64,000 bases of DNA from Mycobacterium sp. 1164966.3 (GTDB lineage Bacteria; Actinomycetota; Actinomycetes; Mycobacteriales; Mycobacteriaceae). The notes beneath the pieces are model-generated. The model had not been told where the DNA came from. It did no database searches and saw only the letters and a list, made by a program, of their open reading frames with translations. How positions within the stretch are numbered: the first letter of the stretch is position 1; each line of letters begins with the position of its first letter. Both the position numbers and the translations under genes were made by a program. Of this stretch, positions 16,812 through 25,170 are shown piece after piece. The stretch lies in NCBI RefSeq assembly GCF_001665395.1, contig NZ_LZSG01000062.1:310001-374000 (forward strand), read 5' to 3'.

Positions 16812-18460
16812 ATGCGCTCCGGGGCGGTGACTCCCAGTATTGCCAACCCGTTGGCAATAACCTGACGAGCGGCCTGGCACAGCGCCAGGCGTGCCGTGTG
16901 CAGGTCGGTAGGCTGCTCGTCGCCCTGGGGCAGCACGCGGCATGAGTCATAGAACCGGTGGTAGTCGCCGGCGAGGTCTTCCAGGTAGCGGCATATCCGG
17001 TGCGGTTCCCGCAGGGAGGCAGCGGTTTCGAGCACCCGGGGGAATTCGCCGATGGTGCGTAGCAGCGTTCCCTCTTTGTCGTGGTTGAGCAGCTCGAGGT
17101 GGTTCGTGTCGGCAACCAGGCCCAGTTCGGCCGCGTTGCGTGCCAGCGCCGAAAGCCGGGCGTGCGCGTATTGCACGTAGTAGACCGGGTTTTCATTGGA
17201 CGCCGAGGACCACAGTGCCAGGTCGATGTCGATCGGTGTGTCCACCGACGAGCGGATCAGGCTGTAGCGGGCGGCGTCTACGCCGATCGCCTCGACCAGG
17301 TCGTCGAGCGTTATGACGGTGCCGGCCCGCTTGCTCATCCGCACCGGCTGACCGTCGCGGACCAGGTTGACCATCTGGCCGATGAGCACTTCCACGGTGG
17401 CGGGATCGTCGCCGAACGCGGCAGCGGCGGCCTTGAGCCTCGCGATATAGCCGTGATGGTCGGCGCCGAACATGTAGATGCACAAATCGAAGCCGCGCTG
17501 CCGCTTGTCCAAGTAGTAGGCGAGATCGCCGGCGACATAGGCCGGCTTGCCGTCGCTCTTGATCACGACGCGGTCCTTGTCGTCACCGAAAGCGCTGCTG
17601 CGCAACCAGGTTGCGCCGTCCTTCTCGTAGATGTTGCCGGTCTCACGGAGCCGGGCGATGGCCTCCTCGACGCGGCCGCTGGCGTGCATCGAGTCTTCGT
17701 GGGTGTAAACGTCGAAGTCGGTTCCGAATTCGTGCAGCGACTCTTTGATGTGGGCGAACATCAGATCGACGCCGATTTCGCGGAACGTTTCGCGCATCGA
17801 GGTCTCAGGCAGCGTGAGCGCGTCCGGCGCCTTTTCCAACACCTGTGCGGCGATGTCGTTGATGTAGCTGCCGGCGTAGCCATCTGTAGGCGTGGGTTCG
17901 CCTTTTGCGGCCGCGACTAGTGAGCTGGCGAATCGGTCGATCTGGGCGCCGTGGTCGTTGAAGTAATACTCGCGCACTACTTCGGCGCCCTGCGTGGACA
18001 GCAGCCGGCCCAGCGCGTCACCGACCGCCGCCCAGCGGGTACCGCCGATGTGGATCGGCCCGGTCGGGTTGGCCGAGACGAATTCCAGGTTGATCTTGTG
18101 ACCGGCCAGTTCGGCGGAGTGGCCGTACTTCGCGCCGGCGTCGATGACGTCGTTGACGATCTTGGCTTGCGCCGACGTCTCGAGGCGCATGTTGATGAAG
18201 CCCGGTCCGGCTACTTCGGCAGAGGCGATGCCGTCGACCTGGGTCAGCGCCTCGGCAAGCCAGCCGGCCAAGTCACGCGGTTTTGCCCCGACCTTTTTGG
18301 CGAGCTGAAGTGCCAGGTTGCTGGCGTAATCGCCGTGCTCGGGGTTGCGTGGACGTTCCACGGTGACCGTCTGCGGCAACACCGACACGTCGAGGTCATG
18401 CTCGGCCAGCACCGCTGCGGCGGTGATTTTGAGCAGCTCAGCCAGGTCGGCGGGGGTCAC
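16808..18460 (-). CDS. argS: Arginyl-tRNA synthetase
   Basis: Class I aminoacyl-tRNA synthetase, 550 residues. The HIGH-type signature is NPTGPIHIGGTRWAAVGDAL and the KMSKS-type loop is PVRMSKRAGTVITLDDL. The N-terminal Arg-specific additional domain spans about residues 1-95 and the all-helical anticodon-binding DALR domain spans about 430-550. The start is GTG at 18460. It is divergent from the tRNA-Arg gene 115 bp away, and the two may share a control region. Confidence 0.97.
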   Translation of the reverse strand: MTPADLAELLKITAAAVLAEHDLDVSVLPQTVTVERPRNPEHGDYASNLALQLAKKVGAKPRDLAGWLAEALTQVDGIASAEVAGPGFINMRLETSAQAKIVNDVIDAGAKYGHSAELAGHKINLEFVSANPTGPIHIGGTRWAAVGDALGRLLSTQGAEVVREYYFNDHGAQIDRFASSLVAAAKGEPTPTDGYAGSYINDIAAQVLEKAPDALTLPETSMRETFREIGVDLMFAHIKESLHEFGTDFDVYTHEDSMHASGRVEEAIARLRETGNIYEKDGATWLRSSAFGDDKDRVVIKSDGKPAYVAGDLAYYLDKRQRGFDLCIYMFGADHHGYIARLKAAAAAFGDDPATVEVLIGQMVNLVRDGQPVRMSKRAGTVITLDDLVEAIGVDAARYSLIRSSVDTPIDIDLALWSSASNENPVYYVQYAHARLSALARNAAELGLVADTNHLELLNHDKEGTLLRTIGEFPRVLETAASLREPHRICRYLEDLAGDYHRFYDSCRVLPQGDEQPTDLHTARLALCQAARQVIANGLAILGVTAPERM

Positions 18461-18575
18461 GAGCGTCCATCCTATTGGCTAGTGTGCTCGCGCCCCGAAT
18501 CCATTGCGGTGCTCAGACGGTCATGTCGATGAGTTAGTCTGTTCGGGCCCATTGGCGCAGCATGGTTTTGGGTGC

Positions 18576-18648
18576 GCCCCCGTAGCTCAGGGGATAGAGC
18601 GTCTGCCTCCGGAGCAGAAGGCCGCAGGTTCGAATCCTGCCGGGGGCA
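18576..18648 (+). tRNA. tRNA-Arg (anticodon CCG)
   Basis: A complete 73-base cloverleaf. The acceptor stem GCCCCCG pairs with CGGGGGC, with discriminator A. The D arm is GCTCAGGGGATAGAGC. The anticodon stem TCTGC/GCAGA holds loop CTCCGGA with CCG at about 18609-18611. The T arm is GCAGGTTCGAATCCTGC. It reads CGG codons, which are common at this GC content. CCA is not encoded. It lies at the edge of the accessory segment, a usual integration site, but no integrase or duplicated 3' end was seen in this window. Confidence 0.97.
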
Positions 18649-18943
18649 CTGTCTGACCAGCGGAAACGCCGAAATCCGGCTTTCGCGTGCATTCTCCGTC
18701 CTATGTTGCCGTCGCTGGCGGGGCCGACGACCATTCTCGTGGGCATGCCTCCCACCCCGGGTGCCACCCCCAATGCCTGGTAGCGGCCCTGTCGGATGCC
18801 CATCCCGCCGGTTGGCCGACGCGCCAGATGACGAGTGGGCTGGACGGCGAGCAACTTGGGTGGATGAAGACTCATGCTTAACAGCACATGGGCTGGGTAA
18901 ACCGCTGCGATGGGACGCCAACATCGTTCCGGGAGGTTGTGAA
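18649..18943. other. Non-coding stretch after tRNA-Arg
   Basis: About 295 bp between the tRNA and the next likely gene. Short open frames exist, but none has a convincing ribosome-binding site or recognisable product. I see no attachment-site repeat of the tRNA 3' end and no clear RNA structure. Confidence 0.5.
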
Positions 18944-19168
18944 ATGCCGGATTCAGCGCGCGATCGCGCGGCCGCGGATGACCTTGCGGCGCAACGGAAT
19001 GAGCAGGTGGCTGAAGGTCACGAGTGGGCTGCTCATGGAAAACCCAACAGTAGCGGCGAACTGCATAGCGACGCTGCAATTCAGCGGCGGCGGACCGCTG
19101 GAAAAGATCGCTCTAAAGCCGAAGCCGCCAGAGATGAAACGGACGAAGGAACAGACCAGGAAAAGTAG
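18944..19168 (+). CDS. Small highly charged protein of unknown function
   Basis: A 74-residue hydrophilic protein beginning MPDSARDRAAADDLAAQRNE and ending DETDEGTDQEK. It is rich in Ala, Asp, Glu, Arg and Lys, and has no cysteine and no membrane or signal segment. The reason to accept it is a strong GGGAGG seven bases before the ATG. It is probably largely disordered or helical. No family was recognised. The open frame extends upstream through the tRNA, which is an artefact. Codon use includes more A/T-ending codons than the flanking genes, in keeping with an accessory origin. Confidence 0.55.
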   Translation: MPDSARDRAAADDLAAQRNEQVAEGHEWAAHGKPNSSGELHSDAAIQRRRTAGKDRSKAEAARDETDEGTDQEK

Positions 19169-19366
19169 CCGCACGACCGGCCTGAATGCTGACCGTTGTT
19201 TACCCGTTACGCGCTAGAAAATTCAAAAATTCTTGGGTATGTGGCGCGAGGTATGCCAGGGAATGTCGCGCAATATATTGCGTGCCGCCAGCATGCCGTT
19301 TCGCTAGCCGACACGCTGTCCGCCGACTACACTGCTCGCGTCGCTTACGGAACCGCGGAGGGACGC

Positions 19367-19729
19367 ATGTTCTATCAAATTGTCGTCTCCATTATTGCGG
19401 TGCTTGCTCTGGTGACCGCTGTGTTCCTGCCGATCCAGGCCCGAAGAATCCGCGACGGATGGAAACCTATAAGGTTCGAGGGAACCCACGCAGAGTTCGT
19501 TGCGAAATATCGCGGTCAGGCCAGGCTCTACTGGATAAATTTGGTGCTCGGCGTCCTCCTGACCGCGGGTGGGCTATTTTCCGTGTTCGCCAATGAGCCG
19601 GGCCGGTGGTGGCGGTTTCTCGGCGGCGTGGCTTTCGTGATCATCGGAGCCGTCGGATTGTGGTGCCGCCACATATTGAGTTCGTCGCCAAAGAAGCCCA
19701 TGGATACGTCCGAGGGAGAAGTGGCTTAG
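19367..19729 (+). CDS. Small integral membrane protein
   Basis: A 120-residue protein with three probable membrane helices: MFYQIVVSIIAVLALVTAVF at the start, YWINLVLGVLLTAGGLFSVF and FLGGVAFVIIGAVGLW. A charged stretch (RRIRDGWKPIRFEGTHAEF) lies between the first and second. The ATG at 19367 has GGAGG five bases upstream. An earlier ATG at 19196 lies in AT-rich sequence without a ribosome-binding site and is rejected. The topology resembles SdpI/YfhL-like or immunity-type small membrane proteins, but no family is assigned. Confidence 0.65.
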   Translation: MFYQIVVSIIAVLALVTAVFLPIQARRIRDGWKPIRFEGTHAEFVAKYRGQARLYWINLVLGVLLTAGGLFSVFANEPGRWWRFLGGVAFVIIGAVGLWCRHILSSSPKKPMDTSEGEVA

Positions 19730-19836
19730 CACCAAAGATTTCGCCGGGACAGTGCGATTGCGTTCGCCCTACGGGCGCAGAATAAATCGGGGATCCCCCG
19801 CGGGTGCCAGCCGAGTTTTAAAACACTGTTTCGTTG

Positions 19837-20016
19837 CTACAGCGGCAACGGCGCCGCTGATGTTGGTGTAACACTCGGCCGGGACGGCTTTTCCATACGA
19901 GGCTGGTCTATCAAGACCATGGCCACCGCGATCAGGGCCATAAGCACTATGCCTGCCGCGATGATGGTCATGGTCGTGGTCACGACCGCTATCAGAACAT
20001 CGCGACGGTTGCCCAT
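19837..20016 (-). CDS. Small single-pass membrane protein
   Basis: Fifty-nine residues: a short basic N-terminus (MGNRRDVL), one long hydrophobic helix (IIAAGIVLMALIAVAMVLI) and a Pro/Ser/Thr-rich tail ending APLPL. The start at 20016 is chosen because GGACGTGA lies just upstream and the residues before it look non-coding. An alternative start at 20082 would give 81 residues. No function is recognised. It is convergent with the membrane protein ending at 19729. Confidence 0.45.
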   Translation of the reverse strand: MGNRRDVLIAVVTTTMTIIAAGIVLMALIAVAMVLIDQPRMEKPSRPSVTPTSAAPLPL

Positions 20017-20482
20017 CACTTCACGTCCGGTCGGGTGGGCAGTGCGGCAAGTTGCAGGATAAGTGCAGTGGGCATGCAGCAATCTCCTCCGCCATTAGGC
20101 TTGCCAAGCGGCGCACTTCTGCGCGTTTAGCCAGAAGTCCCTGACGGCGGATCTAGTAGGTGCGCCCTCGGTAGCCGCTTCCTGACTACCGAGGACTAAG
20201 CAGCGCGAGTAGTGCCGGCTCCCCCCACGCGCCTGATACACGGCCTACCCGTCACGGCTCCAGCGAAACTGAGATCAGCATTTGTTCACCGAAACGGGTC
20301 GTTTAGTCGCCGTCAGCCAATAAGGGGTGGCCCTTCTCCGTCGGTGGCTGCAGCGACGCGAGGTGCCCTCCAGGAACGGGGGCCAGAGTCTTGGGTGCGG
20401 GCGGACGGCTGAGAGCTGCCCGACAGCCAGCTACCTGCCATCGAGTTCAAAGTCCTTGCGTATCAATGGGATTGCGGTGCCA
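20017..20482. other. Long intergenic region
   Basis: About 470 bp without a supported gene. Short open frames on both strands lack ribosome-binding sites and have composition unlike protein. I see no repeats, tRNA-like folds or obvious promoters. It may contain an unrecognised small RNA. Confidence 0.4.
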
Positions 20483-20719
20483 TTAGCCACACCATTCGCG
20501 CACATCCTTCGGATACCCGTCGAGCGGTCCGAGGTCCTGACAGCGCTGCCCCGGCGGGTAGTTGACGCGGGCGTTGAGCAGATCGCAGGGAATGTAGACC
20601 TGCTTGCCCTTAGGAGTGTTGGTCAAACATTGCGTCGGCGGCTGGGCCTGAGCTGGGGCGGGAGCAATAAGTGCCAGCAATAAGCCGGTGAGCACGACCA
20701 CCACACGGCGATAGGTCAT
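20483..20719 (-). CDS. Small secreted cysteine-containing protein
   Basis: A 78-residue precursor with a clear Sec signal peptide: MTYRR, a hydrophobic core VVVVLTGLLLALIAPAPAQA, and probable cleavage after AQA near residue 25. The mature part of about 53 residues has four cysteines (C31, C45, C60, C77), enough for two disulfides, and several Pro, Gly and Asp residues. AAGGAG lies five bases before the ATG. No family was recognised. It follows two small genes on the same strand and may share their transcript. Confidence 0.7.
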   Translation of the reverse strand: MTYRRVVVVLTGLLLALIAPAPAQAQPPTQCLTNTPKGKQVYIPCDLLNARVNYPPGQRCQDLGPLDGYPKDVREWCG

Positions 20720-20780
20720 AGCGACTCCTTGAGTGCGGTACCTATCTGCAATTGGTAGTAGTCGTAGTTGGAAAGCGCAA

Positions 20781-21017
20781 TCAGCGTCTGAGCCGGTACC
20801 TCAGCTCACCGCTCTCGGAGTCGACGACTCGCCCGTCGTCGCGAATGCGGAACAACAGCTGAGTCCTGTCGGCATCAAGAATCCGGCTGTCGTCGGGAAG
20901 GCGAAACACCAATCGGCGCGACTTGACATCGATGATCCGCGGACCACGTACTCGAAAAACGGTCTTTTCAGAGCTCGCATCAATCATGCGGTGCCCGTCA
21001 TAGCGCCCCTCGTACAC
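20781..21017 (-). CDS. Four-repeat beta protein of unknown function
   Basis: The C-terminal 70 or so residues are four tandem copies of a 17-19 residue unit, roughly (D)G-R-hydrophobic-hydrophobic-D-x-x-S-x-x-(L/V)-x-(F/Y)-R: HRMIDASSEKTVFRV, PRIIDVKSRRLVFRL, SRILDADRTQLLFRI and GRVVDSESGELRYRL. This pattern suggests a small four-bladed, flower-like beta fold. The start is uncertain: GTG at 21017 gives 78 residues but has a GGAG only two bases away. A longer in-frame start at 21173 overlaps the upstream gene. It lies 22 bp after the coiled-coil gene, so translation may be coupled. Confidence 0.6.
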   Translation of the reverse strand: MYEGRYDGHRMIDASSEKTVFRVRGPRIIDVKSRRLVFRLPDDSRILDADRTQLLFRIRDDGRVVDSESGELRYRLRR

Positions 21018-21039
21018 GTCTCCGAGCTTAAGTCGCGGC

Positions 21040-21372
21040 TTATAGGCGAGGGCTTTCGTGGTCGCTCGCGGAGTCACTTTCCGCCATTTGTCGCAGTCGG
21101 TCAGCCATACGGCGGTCTTCTTCCGCGTACCGGCGATGACAGGCAGCGTGCTGGAGGTAGTCATCCCGTTCACTGACGCTGTGACTAGCTGCTTCCTCTA
21201 AGGTCCGCGCGGTTCTGTCCTGACTTTCAGCGGATCTCTTCAAGCTGTCGGCCGCGGCTCGCTGGGCTCTCCTCGCTTGTCGACGTGCTTCCTCGGCTCG
21301 TTCTTCGGCGTCGATCGCCTCTGCGGCAACCTGCAGGTCTGCTCCGGCATCGAAGCCTTCTGTGTCGGCCAT
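21040..21372 (-). CDS. Small coiled-coil protein
   Basis: A 110-residue protein, almost entirely helical and charged. Its centre (EERAEEARRQARRAQRAAAD, SLKRSAESQDRTARTLEEAA) is a strong coiled-coil candidate, and a His/Arg-rich stretch follows (YLQHAACHRRYAEEDRRMAD). There is no signal peptide or membrane segment. The ATG at 21372 follows AGGAC by about seven bases. It is first in a minus-strand series with the four-repeat protein and the small secreted protein. No function is recognised. Confidence 0.6.
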   Translation of the reverse strand: MADTEGFDAGADLQVAAEAIDAEERAEEARRQARRAQRAAADSLKRSAESQDRTARTLEEAASHSVSERDDYLQHAACHRRYAEEDRRMADRLRQMAESDSASDHESPRL

Positions 21373-21550
21373 CTGCGGTGTCCTTCGTCTTTTCCAGACT
21401 TGACCATGCTGGCCCTGCCGAAACACGCTCAACCGCCAGCGCGTTTCGATCTCATCAAGAATTTATTGAGAATCCGTATAGGCATCGTGCAGAGGCTTTG
21501 GCCAGCGCCATCCACCGTTGATCGCAACACATCAGCAGACGGAGTTCCCG

Positions 21551-21889
21551 ATGTCTTCTCACCGTTTCACCGCCGCATTCGCCGGCATCATTCTGGCCGG
21601 CGCCACCCTTGGCCTGACCAACCTCGGCTTTGCCAGCACCGCCAGGGCGAGCTCGGTCGACGACGCATTCCTCGCCCAGATCCAGGCTGACGGGATCACG
21701 CCGCCGAGCGCCGAGCGGGCTATCAGCGAGGCGCACAAAGTGTGTGACTCCCTCAACCAGGGACACTCCGGTCAGGAGGTTTACCGCGAAGTGGCCGAGG
21801 CGACGGGCCTGAGCGCCAAAGGTGCCAAGGTATTCGCCGTCGACGCTGCAACCGCCTACTGCCCGAAGTACGTCAGCCGCAGCGCCTAA
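21551..21889 (+). CDS. Secreted DUF732-family protein
   Basis: A 112-residue secreted protein. The signal peptide runs from MSSHRFTAAFAGIILAGATL to STARA. The mature domain DDAFLAQIQADGITPPSAER, with HKVCDSLNQG, VYREVAEATGLS and a late Cys in AYCPKYV, is the DUF732 pattern common among small mycobacterial exported proteins: one disulfide and a helical fold. It probably corresponds to Rv1291c, which sits beside argS in M. tuberculosis. GGAG lies seven bases before the ATG. The biochemical role of DUF732 proteins is unknown to me. Confidence 0.85.
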   Translation: MSSHRFTAAFAGIILAGATLGLTNLGFASTARASSVDDAFLAQIQADGITPPSAERAISEAHKVCDSLNQGHSGQEVYREVAEATGLSAKGAKVFAVDAATAYCPKYVSRSA

Positions 21890-22088
21890 CGATTGCCATG
21901 CGGGGACGGCCCCGCATTCCTCACCTTGAGCAGCCTCGCCCGAAGGCGCGGCAACATCACGGCTTTGCCAGAAAAAGCGAATCTCGGTACGTACCCGCCG
22001 CGTAAGATTCGCCACGATATCCGCAGACTGAGCTCGCTGAACGACGCCGAGGTCGCGTCACCGAGCCCGACGACGAGGGGGCTTAACC

Positions 22089-23255
22089 ATGGGCATGCGC
22101 GACATGATCCGCGGCGAGTTCGTCGACATCATCGAATGGCTCGACGACACGAACACGACATTGGCATGGCGGTTCCCGCGGTATCAAAACGAGATCAAGA
22201 ACGGTGCTCAGCTGGTTGTTCGCGAGGGCCAGCGCGCCATGTTCGTCTATCGCGGGCAGCTGGCCGATCAGTTCAATCCCGGTCACTACACCCTGACCAG
22301 TGAGAACATGCCCATCTTGGGCACACTGCAGGGTTGGAAGTACGGATTCAACAGCCCTTTCCGCTCCGAGGTTTACTACGTCAACACCCGCCCGTACCCC
22401 GACTTACGTTGGGGCACACCGCAGCCGGTAACCGTTCGCGACCCGGACTTCAAGATGGTGCAGGTGCGAGCCAACGGCACCACGGTTGTCCGGGTGACTG
22501 ACCCGACCGCTTTCCTGCGTCAGGTGCTCGGCACCCAGAGCGTGGTCGACATGGACCAGATCACCGAGATGATCCGCCGCAATATCGCGCTTGCGTTCAA
22601 CGACATGGTCATGGGCAGCGGCCTCGGCGCGATCGACCTACAGGGTCGCCAGGTGGAATTGTCGGACAAGCTGCGCGAGTTCGTCGCTCAGCGAGTGCAG
22701 GCGTTCGGCCTCGGCATCGACGCCGTCACCATGACTATCTCGCTGCCGGAGGAGATTCAGCAGGCCATGACCCGCGGTGTCGCGCGTGGTCTCGAGGAGA
22801 GCGGCTTCCTGAACAACGTCGGCGATCTCGACCGCTTTGCCAAAGCCCGCCAAGCCGACGCGATGTTGGCGGCGGCGCAAAACGAGGGCGGCGGCGCAGC
22901 CGGCTCGGCCATCCAGGCGGGCCTCGGCGTCGCACTGGGTAGCCAGATGGCCAATGCAGCGCAGGGCGGTTACGCCCAGCCACAACAACCGCAACACTTT
23001 GCACCACAAGGGGCGCCGCCGCCGTTGCCGCCGCAGCAGCAATTCCATTTCGAGCGCGAGGGCCAACCCGCCGGTCCGTACCCCGTCGAGGGGCTGCGGC
23101 AGTTCGTCGCCAGCGGTCAACTGACCCGGGACACAGTGGTTTGGACCGAAGGAATGCCCAACTGGGCTCCCGCGTCGACGGTGCCGTCGCTGCAGTCGTT
23201 GTTCAGCACGCCGCCGCCGCTACCCGGCACCCCTCCGCCGCTTCCGCAGCAATGA
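22089..23255 (+). CDS. SPFH-domain (YdjI-like) protein with C-terminal GYF_2 domain
   Basis: A 388-residue cytoplasmic or peripheral membrane protein. Residues 1-270 are a virion-core/YdjI-type SPFH domain (GEFVDIIEWLDDTNTTLAWR, GQRAMFVYRGQLADQFNPGHY, then a helical ...DRFAKARQADAMLAAAQNE). A Gly/Ala- and Pro/Gln-rich linker follows. Residues about 318-370 are a GYF_2 domain (EGQPAGPYPVEGLRQFVASG with VVWTEGMPNW), which typically binds proline-rich peptides. The next gene encodes a very proline-rich protein, an obvious partner. GAGGGGG lies seven bases before the ATG. It overlaps the next gene as ATGA. In Bacillus, YdjI acts with YdjG/YdjH and PspA in membrane stress; that role here is by analogy. 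Confidence 0.85.
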   Translation: MGMRDMIRGEFVDIIEWLDDTNTTLAWRFPRYQNEIKNGAQLVVREGQRAMFVYRGQLADQFNPGHYTLTSENMPILGTLQGWKYGFNSPFRSEVYYVNTRPYPDLRWGTPQPVTVRDPDFKMVQVRANGTTVVRVTDPTAFLRQVLGTQSVVDMDQITEMIRRNIALAFNDMVMGSGLGAIDLQGRQVELSDKLREFVAQRVQAFGLGIDAVTMTISLPEEIQQAMTRGVARGLEESGFLNNVGDLDRFAKARQADAMLAAAQNEGGGAAGSAIQAGLGVALGSQMANAAQGGYAQPQQPQHFAPQGAPPPLPPQQQFHFEREGQPAGPYPVEGLRQFVASGQLTRDTVVWTEGMPNWAPASTVPSLQSLFSTPPPLPGTPPPLPQQ

Positions 23256-24658
23256 GTTTCGAACCCATGGACCCTGCGCGCAATCAGCCGCGCGCGCAGC
23301 CTCCGCCGCTGCCACGCCCCCCGAGCGGCCCGCCACCTCTACCAGGCCGGCCACCGGCAGGCCCGCCGCCGCTACAGCATCCGCAAGCTGGCCCGCCGCC
23401 GCTACAGCGCCCGCCAGCACCTCCCCCGCCGTTGCCTCGCCCGCAAGCATCCCCGCCGACCATTCAGCCATTCGCCGGACAACCGGCCGGGCCCGCGATG
23501 TTCCACCACACAGAGCGCACCCGAACCTATCCGTGCGCGTCGTGCGGTGGTCAGCTCAACTTCGACATCGCCAGCCAGAAACTGCGCTGCCCCAACTGCG
23601 GCAACTACTACGACATCACCGCACCCAACACCCCGGTCACATCCCGCGAACTGACCGGCGCGATGCGGGAACTACGGGCGTTGCAACAACGCCAGGACGG
23701 GCCGAACGTTACCGGCATGCGGGAAGTAGCTTGCCAGAACTGCGGTGGCACAACCGAATTCGCAGGCAGCCTGACAGCCACCAAGTGTCCTTACTGCGCG
23801 ACACCCATCCAGCGCGACGACGTGCACAACGCTCCCGCACGACTCCCGGTCGACGGCCTGGTGCCCTTCCGCGTCGATGAGAAACAGGCCCGCGAGCTCA
23901 TCGAAAAGTGGGTGACCAAGCGCTGGTTCGCGCCAACCGATTTCAAGAGGTACCGCGAGCTTGGCGCCTTCTCCAGCCTGTACACCGCGTATTTCACCTA
24001 TGACGCCGACACCGACACGCAATACGACGGCGAACGCGGCGAGGATTACGAAGTTCGGGTCGGCACTGACAGCGACGGCGACCCGATTTACGAAACGCGA
24101 ACCAGGTGGTACCGCGTCGCCGGTCAGGTGAGCAACAACTTCGCCGACCTGCCGGTGCTGGCCAACGACGGCGAAAGCCTCAACCGCAAAAGAATTAAGG
24201 CGCTCGAGCCGTGGCCGATCGAACAAGCGCGGTCATACTCTCCGGAATTCGTCGCCGGCCACCTGTGTCGCACCTACGACAAAGACGCCGAGCAGGCACT
24301 GCCGGAAGCCAAACAGGAGATGGAGAAAGCCGTCGAACAGACGGTGCGCTCCAACATCGGCGGAGACCGTCAGCGCATCCACCAACTCCGCACCACCTGG
24401 AACTACCTCGGGTTCAAACACCTGTTGCTGCCGATATGGCTGCTGACCGTCATGTACAGCAACCGCCCGTTCCAGGTATGCATCAACGGGCTCACTGGCG
24501 AAGTGGCCGGCGACCGCCCCTGGAGCAAGGTCAAGTTGGCGATCGCCATTGCGATTGCTGTGGTGGTCGTGATCTTGGTTATCTCGATCTTCGTCTACCT
24601 CCGCTCCCACGGGCATCACTCGACCCGCGTGCCCACCCACCACATCCACAAGAGGTAG
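23252..24658 (+). CDS. Proline-rich zinc-ribbon membrane protein (YdjG-like)
   Basis: A 468-residue protein. Residues 1-90 are a Pro-rich tail with PPPL repeats. Then come two zinc ribbons, one with CASCGGQL and CPNCGNYY (about residues 95-120) and the other with CQNCGGTT and CPYCATPI (about 160-190). A large domain follows, and one membrane helix near the C-terminus (LAIAIAIAVVVVILVISIFV) precedes a His-rich tail. This matches TFIIB-type zinc-ribbon proteins encoded beside SPFH genes, such as Bacillus YdjG. The Pro-rich part is a likely ligand for the GYF_2 domain of the upstream protein. Start is the ATG overlapping the previous stop; a longer frame from 23141 is rejected. Confidence 0.82.
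   Translation: MSFEPMDPARNQPRAQPPPLPRPPSGPPPLPGRPPAGPPPLQHPQAGPPPLQRPPAPPPPLPRPQASPPTIQPFAGQPAGPAMFHHTERTRTYPCASCGGQLNFDIASQKLRCPNCGNYYDITAPNTPVTSRELTGAMRELRALQQRQDGPNVTGMREVACQNCGGTTEFAGSLTATKCPYCATPIQRDDVHNAPARLPVDGLVPFRVDEKQARELIEKWVTKRWFAPTDFKRYRELGAFSSLYTAYFTYDADTDTQYDGERGEDYEVRVGTDSDGDPIYETRTRWYRVAGQVSNNFADLPVLANDGESLNRKRIKALEPWPIEQARSYSPEFVAGHLCRTYDKDAEQALPEAKQEMEKAVEQTVRSNIGGDRQRIHQLRTTWNYLGFKHLLLPIWLLTVMYSNRPFQVCINGLTGEVAGDRPWSKVKLAIAIAIAVVVVILVISIFVYLRSHGHHSTRVPTHHIHKR
23352..23409 (+). repeat. Tandem repeat coding for proline-rich units
   Basis: Two near-identical copies of a roughly 30-bp unit (GGCCCGCCGCCGCTACAG) encode AGPPPLQHP and AGPPPLQRP inside the zinc-ribbon protein. The repeat could vary in number between strains, changing the number of proline ligands. 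Confidence 0.6.
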
Positions 24659-24660
24659 CC

Positions 24661-25170
24661 ATGGAAATCGTCGTGGCGGTGATCCTCACGCTTGCCGTCA
24701 TCGCGGGTCTGGCGGTCGCCGTGGTAGCGGTCGTCAATGCCAACCAGCAGCGGGCCATCGCGCGCGCCAATCAGCTGATCCCGGGCCGCCCGACGCACGC
24801 CCCTCGGACATGGGCCGTATCGCACGACCCGGAAGCCCGGCTGCACCGCAGGCTGCGCGATGCGATGTCGGCGTTGCATGCCGTCAACGCACTTGATACC
24901 GGTTCAACCCTTGTGCTGCGCGCCGATCTGGAACAGACCGCGCTCAGCCTCGACGATCACCTCGTGGCCGTCGCGCACCTTGCGCCGGACCACAAAGACG
25001 AGTTACTTCAATCGATTACGACAACAGTCGAATCCATCGAAGCCGCAGTCGCGCGTTACGCGGCCGCCGCGACGTCGCCCGACACGACCGCTCTCGAAGC
25101 CGACCTCGCCATGGTGCAGCGCCAGCTCGACACCGTGAGCGAGCTGCAGAGGGGGCTTCCTCCGTCATGA
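24661..25170 (+). CDS. Membrane-anchored helical protein, third gene of the SPFH operon
   Basis: A 169-residue protein with an N-terminal membrane helix (VVAVILTLAVIAGLAVAVVA), a short basic linker and a helical cytoplasmic part (LHRRLRDAMSALHAVNALD, SIEAAVARYAAA, LAMVQRQLDTVSELQRG) likely to form a helical bundle. It starts 2 bp after the zinc-ribbon gene and is clearly co-expressed. Position suggests the role of YdjH in the Bacillus ydjGHI set, though I cannot show homology by eye. Its last 6 bp overlap the end of the convergent dehydrogenase gene. Confidence 0.7.
   Translation: MEIVVAVILTLAVIAGLAVAVVAVVNANQQRAIARANQLIPGRPTHAPRTWAVSHDPEARLHRRLRDAMSALHAVNALDTGSTLVLRADLEQTALSLDDHLVAVAHLAPDHKDELLQSITTTVESIEAAVARYAAAATSPDTTALEADLAMVQRQLDTVSELQRGLPPS

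Noticed and set aside
18576..18650. Phage or island attachment site at tRNA-Arg
   Set aside because: No second copy of the tRNA 3' end and no integrase gene were seen in the window, so no att site is annotated.
18572..19168. A 198-codon frame through the tRNA-Arg gene
   Set aside because: It includes the tRNA itself. Only the part from 18944, with its own ribosome-binding site, is credible.
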